From: Hyperoodon ampullatus | Lineage: Eukaryota > Chordata > Mammalia > Artiodactyla > Ziphiidae | Assembly: GCA_949752795.1 (NCBI GenBank) | Contig: OX457068.1 | Location: forward strand, 60,701,582-60,765,581 | Direction: 5' to 3' | DNA: 64,000 bases | Shown: positions 45,802 through 55,200 of the stretch, in pieces | How the letters are laid out: each line of letters opens with the position of its first letter | Numbering within the stretch: the stretch's first letter is position 1 | Translations under genes and position numbers: made by a program | Notes under the pieces: model-generated | What the model was told of the DNA's origin: nothing | What the model saw: the letters and a program-made list of their open reading frames with translations, nothing else | Databases searched by the model: none

Positions 45802-48800
45802 ATGGGAATATGAACATATGTACCGATAATTACCTTAAATGTAAATGGACTAAATGCTCCCACCAAAAGACACAGAGTGGCTGAATGGATACAAAAACAA
45901 GACCCATATATATGCTGTCTACAAGAGACCCACTTCAGACCTGGAGACACATACAGATTGAAAGTAAGGGGATGGAAAAAGATATTCCATACAAATGGAA
46001 ATCAAAAGAAAGCTGGAGTAGCAATTCTTATATCAGACAAAATAGACTTTAAAATAAAGACTTTTAGAAGAGACGAAGAAGGACACTACATAATGATCAA
46101 GGGATCGATCCAAGAAGAAGATATAACAATTTTAAATATTTATGCACCCAACGTAGGAGCACCTCAATACATAAGGCAAATACTAACAACCATAAAATGA
46201 GAAATCGACAGTAACACACTCATAGTAGGGGACTTTAACACCCCACTTTCACCAATGGACAGATCATCCAAAATGAAAATAAATAAGGAAACACAAGCTT
46301 TAAATGATACATTAAACAAGATGGACTTAATTGATATTTATAGGACATTCCATCCAAAAACAACAGAATATACATTTTTCTCAAGTGCTCATGGAACATT
46401 CTCCAGGATAGATCATATCCTGGGTCACAAATCAAGCCTTGGTAAATTTAAGAAAATTGAAATTGTATCCAGTATCTTTTCCAACCACAATGCTATGACA
46501 TCAGTTACAGGAAAAGATCTGTAAAAAATACAAACACATGGAGGCTAAACAATACACTACTCAATAACGAAGTGATCACTGACGAAATCAAAGAGGAAAT
46601 AAAAAAATACCTAGAAACAAATGACAATGGAGACAGGACGACCCAAAACCTATGGGACGCAGCAAAAGCAATTCTAAGGGGGAAGTTTATAGCAATACAA
46701 TCCCACCTTAAGAAACAGGAAACATCTCGAGTAAACTACCTGACCCTGAACCTAAAGCAATTAGAGAAAGAAGAACAAAAATCCCCCAAAGTTCGCAGAA
46801 GGAAAGAAATCATAAAGATCAGATCAGAAATAAATGAAAAAGAAATGAAGGAAATGATAGCAAAGATCAATAAAACTAAAAGCTGGTTCTTTGAGAAGAT
46901 AAACAAAATTAATAAACCATTAGCCAGTCTCATCAAGAAAAAAAGGGAGAAGACTCAAATCAATAGAATTAGAAATGAAAAAGGAGAAGTAACAACTGAC
47001 ACTGCAGAAATACAAAAGATCATGAGAGATTATTACAAGAAACTCTATGCCAATAAAATGGACAATTGGAAGAAATGGACAAATTCTTAGAAATGCACAA
47101 CCTGCCAAGACTGACTCAGGAAGAAATAGAAAATATGAATAGACCAATCACAAGCCCTGAAATTGAAACTGTGATAAAAAATCTTCCAACAAACAAAAGC
47201 CCAGGACGAGATGGCTTCACAGGCGAATTCTATCAAACATTTAGAGAAGAGCTAACACCTATCCTTCACAAACTCTTCCAAAATATAGCAGAGGGAGGAG
47301 CACTCCCAAACTCATTCTATGAGGCCACCATCCCCTTGATACCAAAACCAGGCAAGGATGTCACAAAGAAAGAAAACTACAGGCCAATATCACTGATGAA
47401 CATAGATGCAAAAATCCTCAACAAAATACTAGCAAACAGAATCCAACAGCACATTAAAATGATCATATACCATGATGAAGTGGGGTTTATTCCAGGAATG
47501 CAAGGATTCTTCAATATATGCAAATCAATCAATGTGATACACCATATTAACAAATTGAAGAAGAAAAACCATATGATCATCTCAATAGATGCAGAGAAAG
47601 CTTTCGACAAAATTCAACACCCATTTATGATAAAAACCCTGGAGAAAGTCAGCACAGAGGGAACTTTCCTCAACATACTAAAGGCCATATATGACAAACC
47701 CACATCCAACATCGTCCTCAATGGTGAACAACTGAAAACATTTCCACTAAGATCAGGAACAAGACAATGCTGCCCACTCTCACCACTCTTATTCAACATA
47801 GTTTTGGAAGTTTTAGCCACAGCAATCAGAGAAGAAAGGGAAATAAAAGGAATCCAAATTGGAAAATAAATAAAGCTGTCACTGTTTGCAGATGACATGA
47901 TACTATACATAGAGAATCCTAAAGATGCTACCAGAAATCTACTAGAGCTAATCAATGAATTTGGTAAAGTAGCAGGATACAAAATTAATGCACAGAAATC
48001 TCTGGCATTCCTGTACACCAATGATGAAAAATCTGAAAATGAAATCAAGAAAACACTCCCATTTACCATTGCAACAAAAAGAATAAAATATCTAGGAATA
48101 AACCTACCTAAGGAGACAAAAGACCTGTAAGGAGAAAATTATAAGACACTGATGAAAGAAATTAAAGATGATACAAATAGATGGAGAGATATACCATGCT
48201 CCTGGATTGCAAGAGTCAGTATTGTGAAAATAACTCTACTACTCAAAGCAATCTACAGATTCAATGCAATGCCTATCAAACTACCACTGGCATTTTTCAC
48301 AGAATTAGAACTAAAAATTTCAAAATTTGTTTGGAAAAACAAAAGACCCCGAATAGCCAAAGCAATCTTGAGAACGAAAAACGGAGCTGGAGGAATCAGG
48401 CTCCCTGACTTCAGAGTATTCTACAAAGCTACAGTAATCAAGACAGTGTGGTGCTGGCACAAAAACAGAAAGATCGATCAATGGAACAGGATAGAAAGCC
48501 CAGAGATAAACTCACGCACATATGGTCACTTTATCTTTGATAAAGGAGGCAGGAATGTACAGTGGAGAAAGGACAGCCTCTTCAATAAGTGGTGCTGGGA
48601 AAACTGGACAGGGACATGTAAAAGTATGAGATTAGATCATTCCCTAACACCATACCCGAAAGTAAGCTCAAAATGGATTAAAGACCTAAATGTAAGGCCA
48701 GAAACTATCAAACTCTTAGAGGAAAACATAGGCAGAACACTCTGTGACATAAATCACAGCAAGATCCTTTTGGACCCACCTCCTAGAGAAATGGAAATAA

Positions 48801-49607
48801 AAACAAAGATAAACAAATGGGACCTAATGAAACTTCAAAGCTTTTGCACAGCAAAGGAAACCATAAACAAGACCAAAAGACAACCCTCAGAATGGGAGAA
48901 AATATTTGCAAATGAAGCAACTGACAAAAGATTAATCTCCAAAATTTATAAGCAGCTCATGCAGCTCAATAGCAAAAAAACAAAGAACTCAATCCAATAA
49001 TGGGCAGAAGACTTAAATAGGCATTTCTCCAAAGAAGATATACAGACTGCCAACAAACACATGAAAGAATGCCCAACATCATTAATCATTAGAGAAATGC
49101 AAATCAAAACTACAATGAGATATCATCTCACACCAGTCAGAATGGCCATCATCAAGAAATCTAGAAACAATAAATGCTGGAGAGGATGTGGAGAAAAGGG
49201 AACACTCTTGCACTGCTGGTGGGAATGTGAATTGGTACAGCCACTATGGAGAACAGTATGGAGGTTCCTTAAAAAACTAAAAATAGAACTACCATATGAC
49301 CCAGCAATCCCACTACTAGGCATATACCCTGAGAAAACCATAATTCAAGAAGACATATACCAAAATGTTCATTGCAGCTCTATTCACAATAGCCCGGAGC
49401 TGGAAACAACCTAAGTGTCCATCATCAGATGAATGGATAAAGAAGATGTGGCACATATATACAATGGAATATTACTCAGCCATAAAAAGAAATGAAACTG
49501 AGCTATTTGTAATGAGGTGGATAGACCTAGAGTCTGTCATGCAGAGTGAAGTAAGTCAGAAAGAGAAAGACAAATACCTTATGCTAACACATATATATGG
49601 AATTTAA
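45802..49607 (+). pseudogene. L1-C ORF2 (endonuclease/RT), several lesions
   Basis: TGA at the fourth codon (45811). Frame 45877-46200 carries QETHF, the Tyr of NIYAPN and VGAPQYI, ending in a TGA. Frame 46255-46524 has FSNHNAM where the family has SDH (catalytic Asp to Asn). Frame 46572-47090 ends at the one-base loss (AATTGG, 47052-47058). The RT frame 47066-47869 has [14 protein letters not shown] (Gly to Cys) and meets a frame break at 47865. [10 protein letters not shown] lies at about 47878-47907. TAA at 48128 is shared with L1-B. Frame 48152-49000 (282 codons) is the longest intact C-terminal piece. The cysteine knuckle [18 protein letters not shown] is in 49061-49414, and the tail is in 49365-49607. 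Confidence 0.87.
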
Positions 49608-49937
49608 GAAAATAAAATGTCATGAAGAACCTAGGGGTAAAACAGGAATAAAGACACAGACCTACTTGAGAATGGACTTGAGGATATGGGGAGGGGGAAG
49701 GGTAAGCTGTGACAAAGCGAAAGAGAGGCCTGGACATATATACAGTACCAAACGTAAGGTAGGTAGATAGTGGGAAGCAGCCCCATAGCACAGGGAGATC
49801 AGCTCGGTGCTTTGTGACCGCCTGGAGGGATGGGATAGGGAGGGTGGGAGGGAGGGAGACGCAAGAGGGAAGGGATGTGGGAAAAGATGTATATGTATGC
49901 CTGATTTACTTCGTTATAAAGCAGAAACTAATTTTAA
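49608..49937 (+). promoter_or_regulatory. L1-C 3'UTR and tail, with G-quadruplex motif
   Basis: Follows the TAA of ORF2. GGGG/GGGGG tracts near 49690-49705 and repeated GGG runs at 49827-49856 (loops of 1-3 bases) fit a G-quadruplex pattern. The end is 'ttataaagcagaaactaatttt' plus A-rich sequence merging with the A5 of the target duplication. Confidence 0.75.
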
Positions 49938-49951
49938 AAAAAGACACATGC

Positions 49952-50201
49952 ACCCCAATGTTCACTGCAGCACTATTTACAATAGGCAGGTCCTGGAAGC
50001 AACCTAAATGCCCATCAACAGACGAATGGATAAAGAAGATATGGTACATATATACAATGGAATATTACTCAGCCATAAAATGGAACTAAATTGGGTCATT
50101 TGTAGAGACGTGGATGGATCTAGGCACTGTCATACTGAGTGAAGCAAGTCAGAAAGAGAAAAACAAATATCTTATATTAATGCATATATGTGGAACCTAG
50201 A
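49952..50201 (+). pseudogene. L1-D ORF2 C-terminal end
   Basis: Continues L1-D after L1-C: 'caccccaatgttcactgcagc', [28 protein letters not shown] region, then 'gagtgaagcaagtcagaaagagaaaaacaaatatc', ending near a TAG at about 50199-50201. A TAA at 50087 (after KWN) breaks the frame. Confidence 0.75.
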
Positions 50202-50274
50202 AAAATGGTACAGATGAACCTGTTTGCAGGACAGAAATTGAGAGTGGTGTATAGAACAAATGTATGGGCACTAA

Positions 50275-50305
50275 GGGGGGAAGCGGTGGGGGGTGGGGCG
50301 GGGGG
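50275..50305 (+). other. G-quadruplex-like G-rich tract in L1-D 3'UTR
   Basis: G runs of 6, 6, 4 and 6 separated by AAGCGGT, T and C. It is stronger than the tracts in L1-B and L1-C. The polypurine/G-rich 3'UTR is a known mammalian L1 feature. Confidence 0.75.
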
Positions 50306-50386
50306 TGTGATGAATTGGTAGATTGGGATTGACATGTATACACTGATGTGTATAAAATGGATGACTAATAAGAACCCTCTGTATAA

Positions 50387-50580
50387 CTACCAAACGTAAG
50401 GTAGATAGATAGTGGGAAGCAGCTGCATAGCACAGGGAGATCAGCTCGGTGCTTTGTGACTGCCTGGAGCGGTGGGATAAGTAGGGTGGGAGGGAGGGAG
50501 ACGCAAGAGGGAAGGGATATGGGAACAGATGTATATGTATAACTGATTCACTTTGTTATAAAGCAGAAACTAATAAAAAA
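50387..50580 (+). mobile_element. 5'-truncated young L1 tail in L1-D 3'UTR
   Basis: Matches the L1-B/L1-C 3'UTR from 'accaaacgtaaggtag' through the G-rich block to 'ttataaagcagaaactaataaaaaa'. Target duplication AAGAACC(C/T)TCTGTATAA at 50370-50386 and 50581-50597 (16 of 17 identical). Confidence 0.92.
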
Positions 50581-50651
50581 AAGAACCTTCTGTATAAAAA
50601 ATTTAATAAAATTAAATTTAAAAATAAAATTAAATAAATAAGATACAGGGA

Positions 50652-50800
50652 TATGATGTACAGCATGGAGAATATAGCCAATATTTTATAATAACTTTAT
50701 ATGGAGTATAATCTACAAAAATATCAAATCAGTATATTTTACACCTGAAACCAATATAATATTGTAAGTCAATCATATTTCAATAAAAAGTAAATAAATA
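50652..50800 (+). repeat. L1-II 3'UTR end with AATAAA
   Basis: Old L1 3' end: 'gatgtacagcatggagaatatagccaatattttataataactttatatggagtata', then 'ttgtaagtcaatcatatttc' and AATAAA at 50782-50787, with a degraded A tail to about 50800. Confidence 0.78.
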
Positions 50801-50843
50801 AGGATTTTTACATTTTTATCTGCTAGAGACATACACTGAAGTA

Positions 50844-50923
50844 TTGGGTTGGCCAAATAGTCTGTTCATTTTTTTCCATATTCTCTCACAGAAAAACATG
50901 AATGAACGTTTTGGCCAACCCAA
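50844..50923. mobile_element. 80-bp mariner miniature element (MITE)
   Basis: Terminal inverted repeats start TTGGGTTGGCCAAA (50844) and end TTTGGCCAACCCAA-like TTTTGGCCAACCCAA (50923). The arms pair for about 35 bases on each side. TA at 50842-50843 and 50924-50925 is the expected mariner target duplication. There is no transposase, so it was mobilised in trans by a related full-length mariner. The GGGTTGGCCAAAA ends match a mariner family I associate with cetartiodactyls (from memory). Confidence 0.88.
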
Positions 50924-51084
50924 TATTTGGACAGAGGATATATGGAGGAACACAATACCAAAACTTATTTAATATTCCTCTTTTGTTTTCTTATAAGGTA
51001 TGGTCAGATCTGAGAATATGACCAAAAGGCATGAAAAACATTTACAGTAAATTTACAGTAAATAAATTGCTTTCCAAAAGGGTG

Positions 51085-51200
51085 GTTATGTATATTACAG
51101 ATGACATTATTGTCTTCCCATTTTTATACAGATAGAGTTTAAGAAAGGTTTTGTTACTGGCCTAGTGTCAGGCAGTGAATAATCAAATCCAAATTGGACG
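51085..51200 (-). repeat. MIR SINE fragment
   Basis: The sequence 'attacagatgacattattgtcttcccatttttatacagatagagtttaagaaaggttttgttactggcctagtgtcaggcagtgaataatcaaatcc' follows the reverse MIR core (fraction 'attttacagatgaggaaactga..aggttaagtaacttgccta.ggtca'). Confidence 0.6.
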
Positions 51201-53214
51201 TACACATACGTATGACTCACAGCTTGAGCTGTTGTCACTATTCAGGACTGTTAACAAATGTGACTGTACGAAAAATAACTACAAGCTTTATTTTTTGGCA
51301 GTGGTTTAGAAAGCATATCATATATTTTCATGAAGGCTATGTTAGAAATAATGGTAAAAATCCTAGACCAGAGTCCAAAACACTAATAACTCAATAGTAA
51401 TTGCAGTTAAACCAGACACTATCTCTCCCCAAACCCAAGGATGGTGCGCATGGGTAAACCCCAGAGAACGCATAGTACTCCATGAAGATGAGATCAGACC
51501 ATTTGTTGTAGGTATTTTGCTACAATGGGGTTCATAGAATGTGGTCATTCCCCCAGGAAAACAATCCCCTTTTTATGAGAAGAATGGAGGTATCTACAAG
51601 TTTGTGGGTGCCTGGTTATTCATTTCTCATATATTGCTAAATTCAAATTGCTACTATAGTATTTGAGAATTTTCCATTTGTGCTTACTTGTGAAATTATT
51701 TTAAAATGTCCATTTGGGGTTTCAATGTTTACTATTTTGGTTAATATTTGCCTGGTATGTGGGTTTTAATTCCTTTATTTTGTTTCATTGTATTTTTTCT
51801 TTGCTTAGTGTATTTTAATAAGATGTATAGAGCTCTTTTTTATTTTTATTATTTCTAGACAAACAAGTAATCTATAATATTTTGGAGGTTAATTCATTTA
51901 CATTCATTTCATTGCTACAGTGAATGCATTTCTATCTTGCTTTGCATTTTTTATTTATTATATCTTTCCTTTCTTGCTTTATTTTGAGCTAAGGTTTTAT
52001 TATAACTCCATTTTTTTCTCTACAGTTTTAGAAATTACAAATTGCAATCCTACTGCTTTAGTAGTCCCCCTTCTTTTATTTAATGTTTAAAAGTTGATAT
52101 ACATACAGAAAAGTAAATATATATATATATATATACCATTAAAATGTTTATGAATTGTATTTTAAAATATATACATATAGACTATTTCATTTTATATTAA
52201 TATAGCTTCAGCTGCTTCTGTTTTAAATTTTGTATGATAAATATTTTTCCATTTCTTTAAATTTGAATTTTCTGAATTCATATGTTTTAAAGACAGCTCA
52301 AAACCATCAAAGAGTTGGATTTTTATTTTCAACTGGAATATTTAATATTTATAATTAATATAACTCATAATGTATTGGGAGTTAATTTTTTTTCTATTTT
52401 GTGCTTTCTACGTGTGTGATTTCTATTTACCCTATTTTGTGTTTATTTTTCTCTCATTTATTACATTTTTTGGATTACTTTCCTCATAATTCTATTTTCC
52501 CTTAATTAGTTTGAAGGTTACAATACATACACTTAAGAAAAACTTAATCAATGTCTTTACTATCCTTTCAGAATATATAAGAACTTTAGATCATTTTAAA
52601 TCCTTTTATCACCTTCTGCCTTACACTATTATTTATCTCTATTTCAATCCTATCCTAGTTTTAGTCCAACGAAAGCAAAATTAATGTTGTCTTATACAGT
52701 TAATTTTTATTTATGTGAGCCTTCATATTTGTCCTTTTATGTGTTCTTTACAGTTTCTTGCTCCTCAGACCTGACATCTAGGAAACTCCCTGTTTTCCTC
52801 TGAAACTATATTCATTTACCCTCATTATAGAAATACATAATTGCTGAGCATAGAATTTTACATTCTCAGGCACTTTCAGCAAATCAGAAATATGATTCAA
52901 ATGTCTTCTAGTTTCCACTGATAATCTTGAGAGGTAAGCTATCAATCTCAGTGCTATATCTTTAAGGTTTATCTTTTGTCTCTCTTTCTCTAGGTCTCTT
53001 CTCCTTATCTTTGAGGTTCGTGAGGTTGACTATAATGATTCTTTTCCCCCCTCTTTCTTATTCGTTTGAGATTTATTAGGCTTCTCTAATATGAGTATTG
53101 GTATATTTTATCAGTCCTAAAAAATTCTCAATTATTATCCTTTCATAAATGGCCTCTATCCCATTCTCTCTTTCCTTCCTTTTTAGAACTTTTTTTTTTA
53201 CATTCTCATGTCTT
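51201..53214. other. AT-rich DNA, probably very old minus-strand L1 3'UTR in part
   Basis: 51201-51640 shows nothing. From about 51650 on, T-rich text such as 'cctcagacctgacatct' and 52840-53180 ('cactttcagcaaatcagaaatatgattcaaatgtcttctagtttccactgat', 'gtctctctttctctaggtctcttctcc', 'gaggttcgtgaggttgactataatgattc') resembles the reverse of a long old L1 3'UTR. The match is weak. (TA)n lies at 52117-52136. Confidence 0.3.
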
Positions 53215-53570
53215 ATTTATTTTATAGCTGGAGGTTTGTACCTTTCAATCCCTTTTACCTAATTCATCACCTTCCACAACCCCCTCCTCTGGCAACAACC
53301 AGTTTGTTCTCTGTGAATCTGTTTTCATTTTGGTTTGTTTGTTTGTTTTGTTTTTTAGATTCCACATATAAGTGAGATCATAAGATATTTGTCTTTGTCT
53401 GACTTATTTCACTTATCATAATATCCTCTAGATTTGTCCACATTGTCACAAAATGGCAAGATTTCATATTTTTATGGTTGAATAATATGCCATTGTGCAT
53501 ATATACACTACATCTTTTTTCTCCATTTGTCTATTGATTGACATTTTAGGTTTCCCATTTTTGGCCTCTC
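53215..53570 (-). repeat. Ancient L1 3' end, reverse orientation
   Basis: On the minus strand the text gives ORF2 end and 3'UTR in order: 'caatagacaaatggagaaaaaagatgtag', 'acaatggcatattattcaaccataaaaat', 'gataagtgaaataagtcagacaaagac', 'tctcacttatatgtggaatctaaaaaac', then the 3'UTR G-rich 'ccagaggagggggttg'. The simple (GTTT)n at 53334-53353 is the AAAC patch usual at this point. Confidence 0.75.
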
Positions 53571-53689
53571 TATACTACCTTAAAAATAACTTCTCCTAAC
53601 TTTTTTCCAGATAAGTCTTTAGCTATATCTAATGAGCTGTTAAATGCAAATATTGAGTTTTTAAAGTTACTTATTGAGTTATACTTTAC

Positions 53690-54685
53690 ATTCCACAATA
53701 TATCTTCATTTTAAATACAGTACAGTAAGGTTTGATAAATGTATTGATATGTGCCCATGTAAGTTTACTAAAATTAAGAGACCATTTCCACCATCTCAGA
53801 AAGTTTTTTGTGCATTCCTGCAGTCAATCTACCAACTCTCATCTCAGGCCACCACTTATGTGATTATTTTAATGATTCATTTTGTCTTTTCAGGAACTTA
53901 TAAATGGAATCATTCAGTATTATCACTTTTTGATCTAGTTTCTCCTATTTAGCATAACGTTTTTTGAGATTTATCCATATACTTGTATGTATTAATAGTT
54001 TTTTATTCATTTTTATTAAGTAGTATAGTACAATTGACCCTTGAACAACCTGGGTTTGAACTGTGTGGGTCCAATTATATAGCAGATTTTTTTCTATAAT
54101 TAAGTACTATAGTATTACATGATATGTGATAGGTTGAATGCAGAATCGAACCACAGATACAGAGGGCCAGCTATGGTGCTATATGTGGATTTTTGGTTAC
54201 ACAGGAGTCAGCATCTCTAACTACTGCCTTTCTTAAGGTCACCTGTATTCTATAGTATGACTATAGTGTACTTTAAAATTCTTTCTCCTATTGATAGGCA
54301 TTAGGACTGTGTCTAGTTTGGAGGCATAAGAAATAGTATAAAAATCTTAGTACATGCTAAAAACTCAATAGTGGAATTTCTCAGTTATCTAGTAATTATA
54401 TGTTTAAATCCATAGGGAACAGCTTGTACCTTTTTCAAAGTTGATGTTCAACTTTATATTAGCAAAGTATATTCCACAATGTTGTTCCATGACATCATCT
54501 ATACTTTGTATTTTCATTCTTTTTCATTTTAGCCATACTACTGGGTGTGTAATGTAATGTAATTGTTTGAATTTGCATTTCTCTCATGACTAATGCTGTT
54601 GCACATAATTCCATAGAATTATTTAACATTCATTTATCTTCTTTATGAAATATTGGTTCAACTCATTGGCCCATGTTGATTGATC
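53690..54685 (-). repeat. Ancient L1 3' region, reverse, split by a Tigger-like MITE
   Basis: 53880-54030 ('cttataaatggaatcattcagtatta', 'atttagcataacgttttttgagatttatccatat') and 54246-54685 ('tcctattgataggcattagg', 'agtggaatttctcagttatctagtaattatatgttt', 'ccatactactgggtgtgtaatg', 'tttgaatttgcatttctctcatgactaatgctgttg') read as the reverse complement of L1 ORF2 end and 3'UTR. The two halves are colinear across the insertion. It is highly diverged. Confidence 0.6.
54031..54245. mobile_element. Tigger-like (TcMar) miniature element
   Basis: The left end CAATTGACCCTTGAACAAC and the right end (reverse complement CAGGTGACCTTAAGAAAGG) are diverged inverted repeats, flanked by TA at 54029-54030 and 54246-54247. 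Internal text 'gggtttgaactgtgtgggtcc', 'aatcgaaccacagatacagagggcc' and 'aggagtcagcatctctaactactgcc' is characteristic of Tigger1/2-derived elements. No transposase frame is present at 215 bp. Confidence 0.8.
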
Positions 54686-54734
54686 AAAGTACACAAAATT
54701 GTTAAAATAAGTTTCTCCCTAATGGCCCTATAGA

Positions 54735-55200
54735 TTGTATGTAAATAAAAATACCAATGACTTTTTTTTTTGCAATGTCAGTAGGATTCTAAAAATTTTA
54801 TGGGAATACAAAGGATCTAGAATAACAAAACTATTTTGGAAAAAAAGAAAACCTTTCAAAACTCAAGAAGACAATAAACCCACTTTAAAAATGGGCAAAA
54901 GACTTGAACAGATATTTCACAAAGATATATGAATGACAACTAGGTGTGTCAAAGTATCCTTAAATAATGAAGGAAGTGTAAATAAAAACAATAAGGAGCT
55001 ATCACTACACATGGACTAGAATGGCCAAAATAAAAGCAAAAAATAAAAAATAAAGGATAATAGTAAGTGCTGAAACATGTAGAAATTACGGAGGTGAGAC
55101 CCTGAGAAGAGAGAACCACATAAAGAAAAAGCTTTAGAAATTTGCATGATTTAACATTCAACAACCTAATAATCACAGCTGGAATTCAAGTAAAAATTAA
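54735..55200 (+). repeat. Old L1 ORF2 C-terminal fragments
   Basis: 'ttctaaaaattttatgggaatacaaaggatctagaataacaaaa' (about 54785-54830), 'aaaaatgggcaaaagacttgaacagatatttcac' (about 54886-54920) and 'gtaaataaaaacaataaggagctatcactac' (about 54977-55007) match consecutive L1 ORF2 blocks with deletions between them. The short frame 54735-54932 is not a gene. Confidence 0.65.

Larger units (their letters stand above)
42527..49937 (+). mobile_element. L1-C: full-length young L1 inserted in L1-D
   Basis: Perfect 14-bp duplication AAAAAGACACATGC at 42513-42526 and 49938-49951. Order: 5'UTR 42527-44828, ORF1 44829-45743 (one stop), ORF2 45802-49607 (several lesions), and 3'UTR to 49937. The 5'UTR, coding regions and 3'UTR are closely similar to L1-B, including shared ORF2 defects at 47056 and 48128. 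It differs from L1-B in repeat number and tract length, so it is not a DNA-level copy of it. Confidence 0.92.
37111..50631 (+). mobile_element. L1-D: middle-aged full-length L1 inserted in L1-II
   Basis: Flanked by a perfect 20-bp duplication AAATAAATAAGATACAGGGA (37091-37110 and 50632-50651). Order: 5'UTR 37111-38033, ORF1 38034-38921, ORF2 38977-42512 then 49952-50201, and 3'UTR with interruption. It is itself interrupted by L1-C (42527-49937) and by a 194-bp L1 tail (50387-50580). The 5'UTR (GGTTCAAGATGGCAGAGTAT start) is different from the GC-rich 5'UTR of L1-A/B/C and resembles that of L1-E, so it belongs to an older subfamily. Confidence 0.88.
19994..50800 (+). mobile_element. L1-II: old L1 acting as host of the nested cluster
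   Basis: The 5' end 'aggatcaagatggcagagaagg' is at about 19994. The 5'UTR runs to 21035 and the ORF1 remnant from 21036 to about 21885. ORF2 starts near 22371, stops at 22470, resumes at about 34265 and runs to about 36975. The 3'UTR is at 36976-37110 and resumes at 50652-50800, with AATAAA at 50782-50787. Joining the pieces across the three insertions restores normal L1 order, so this is one element that was invaded later. The junction near 36975 also skips roughly 1 kb of ORF2 C-terminus: the 'tacagtaatcaaaaca' block runs straight into 3'UTR sequence. A diverged direct repeat ending TTATCTG (left about 19974-19993, right about 50802-50821) may be its target duplication. Confidence 0.82.

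Noticed and set aside
26558..49937. L1-B and L1-C as a local segmental duplication
   Set aside because: L1-C has its own perfect 14-bp target duplication in L1-D, and the flanks of L1-B are unrelated. Repeat number and tract length differ. The similarity stops exactly at the element ends.
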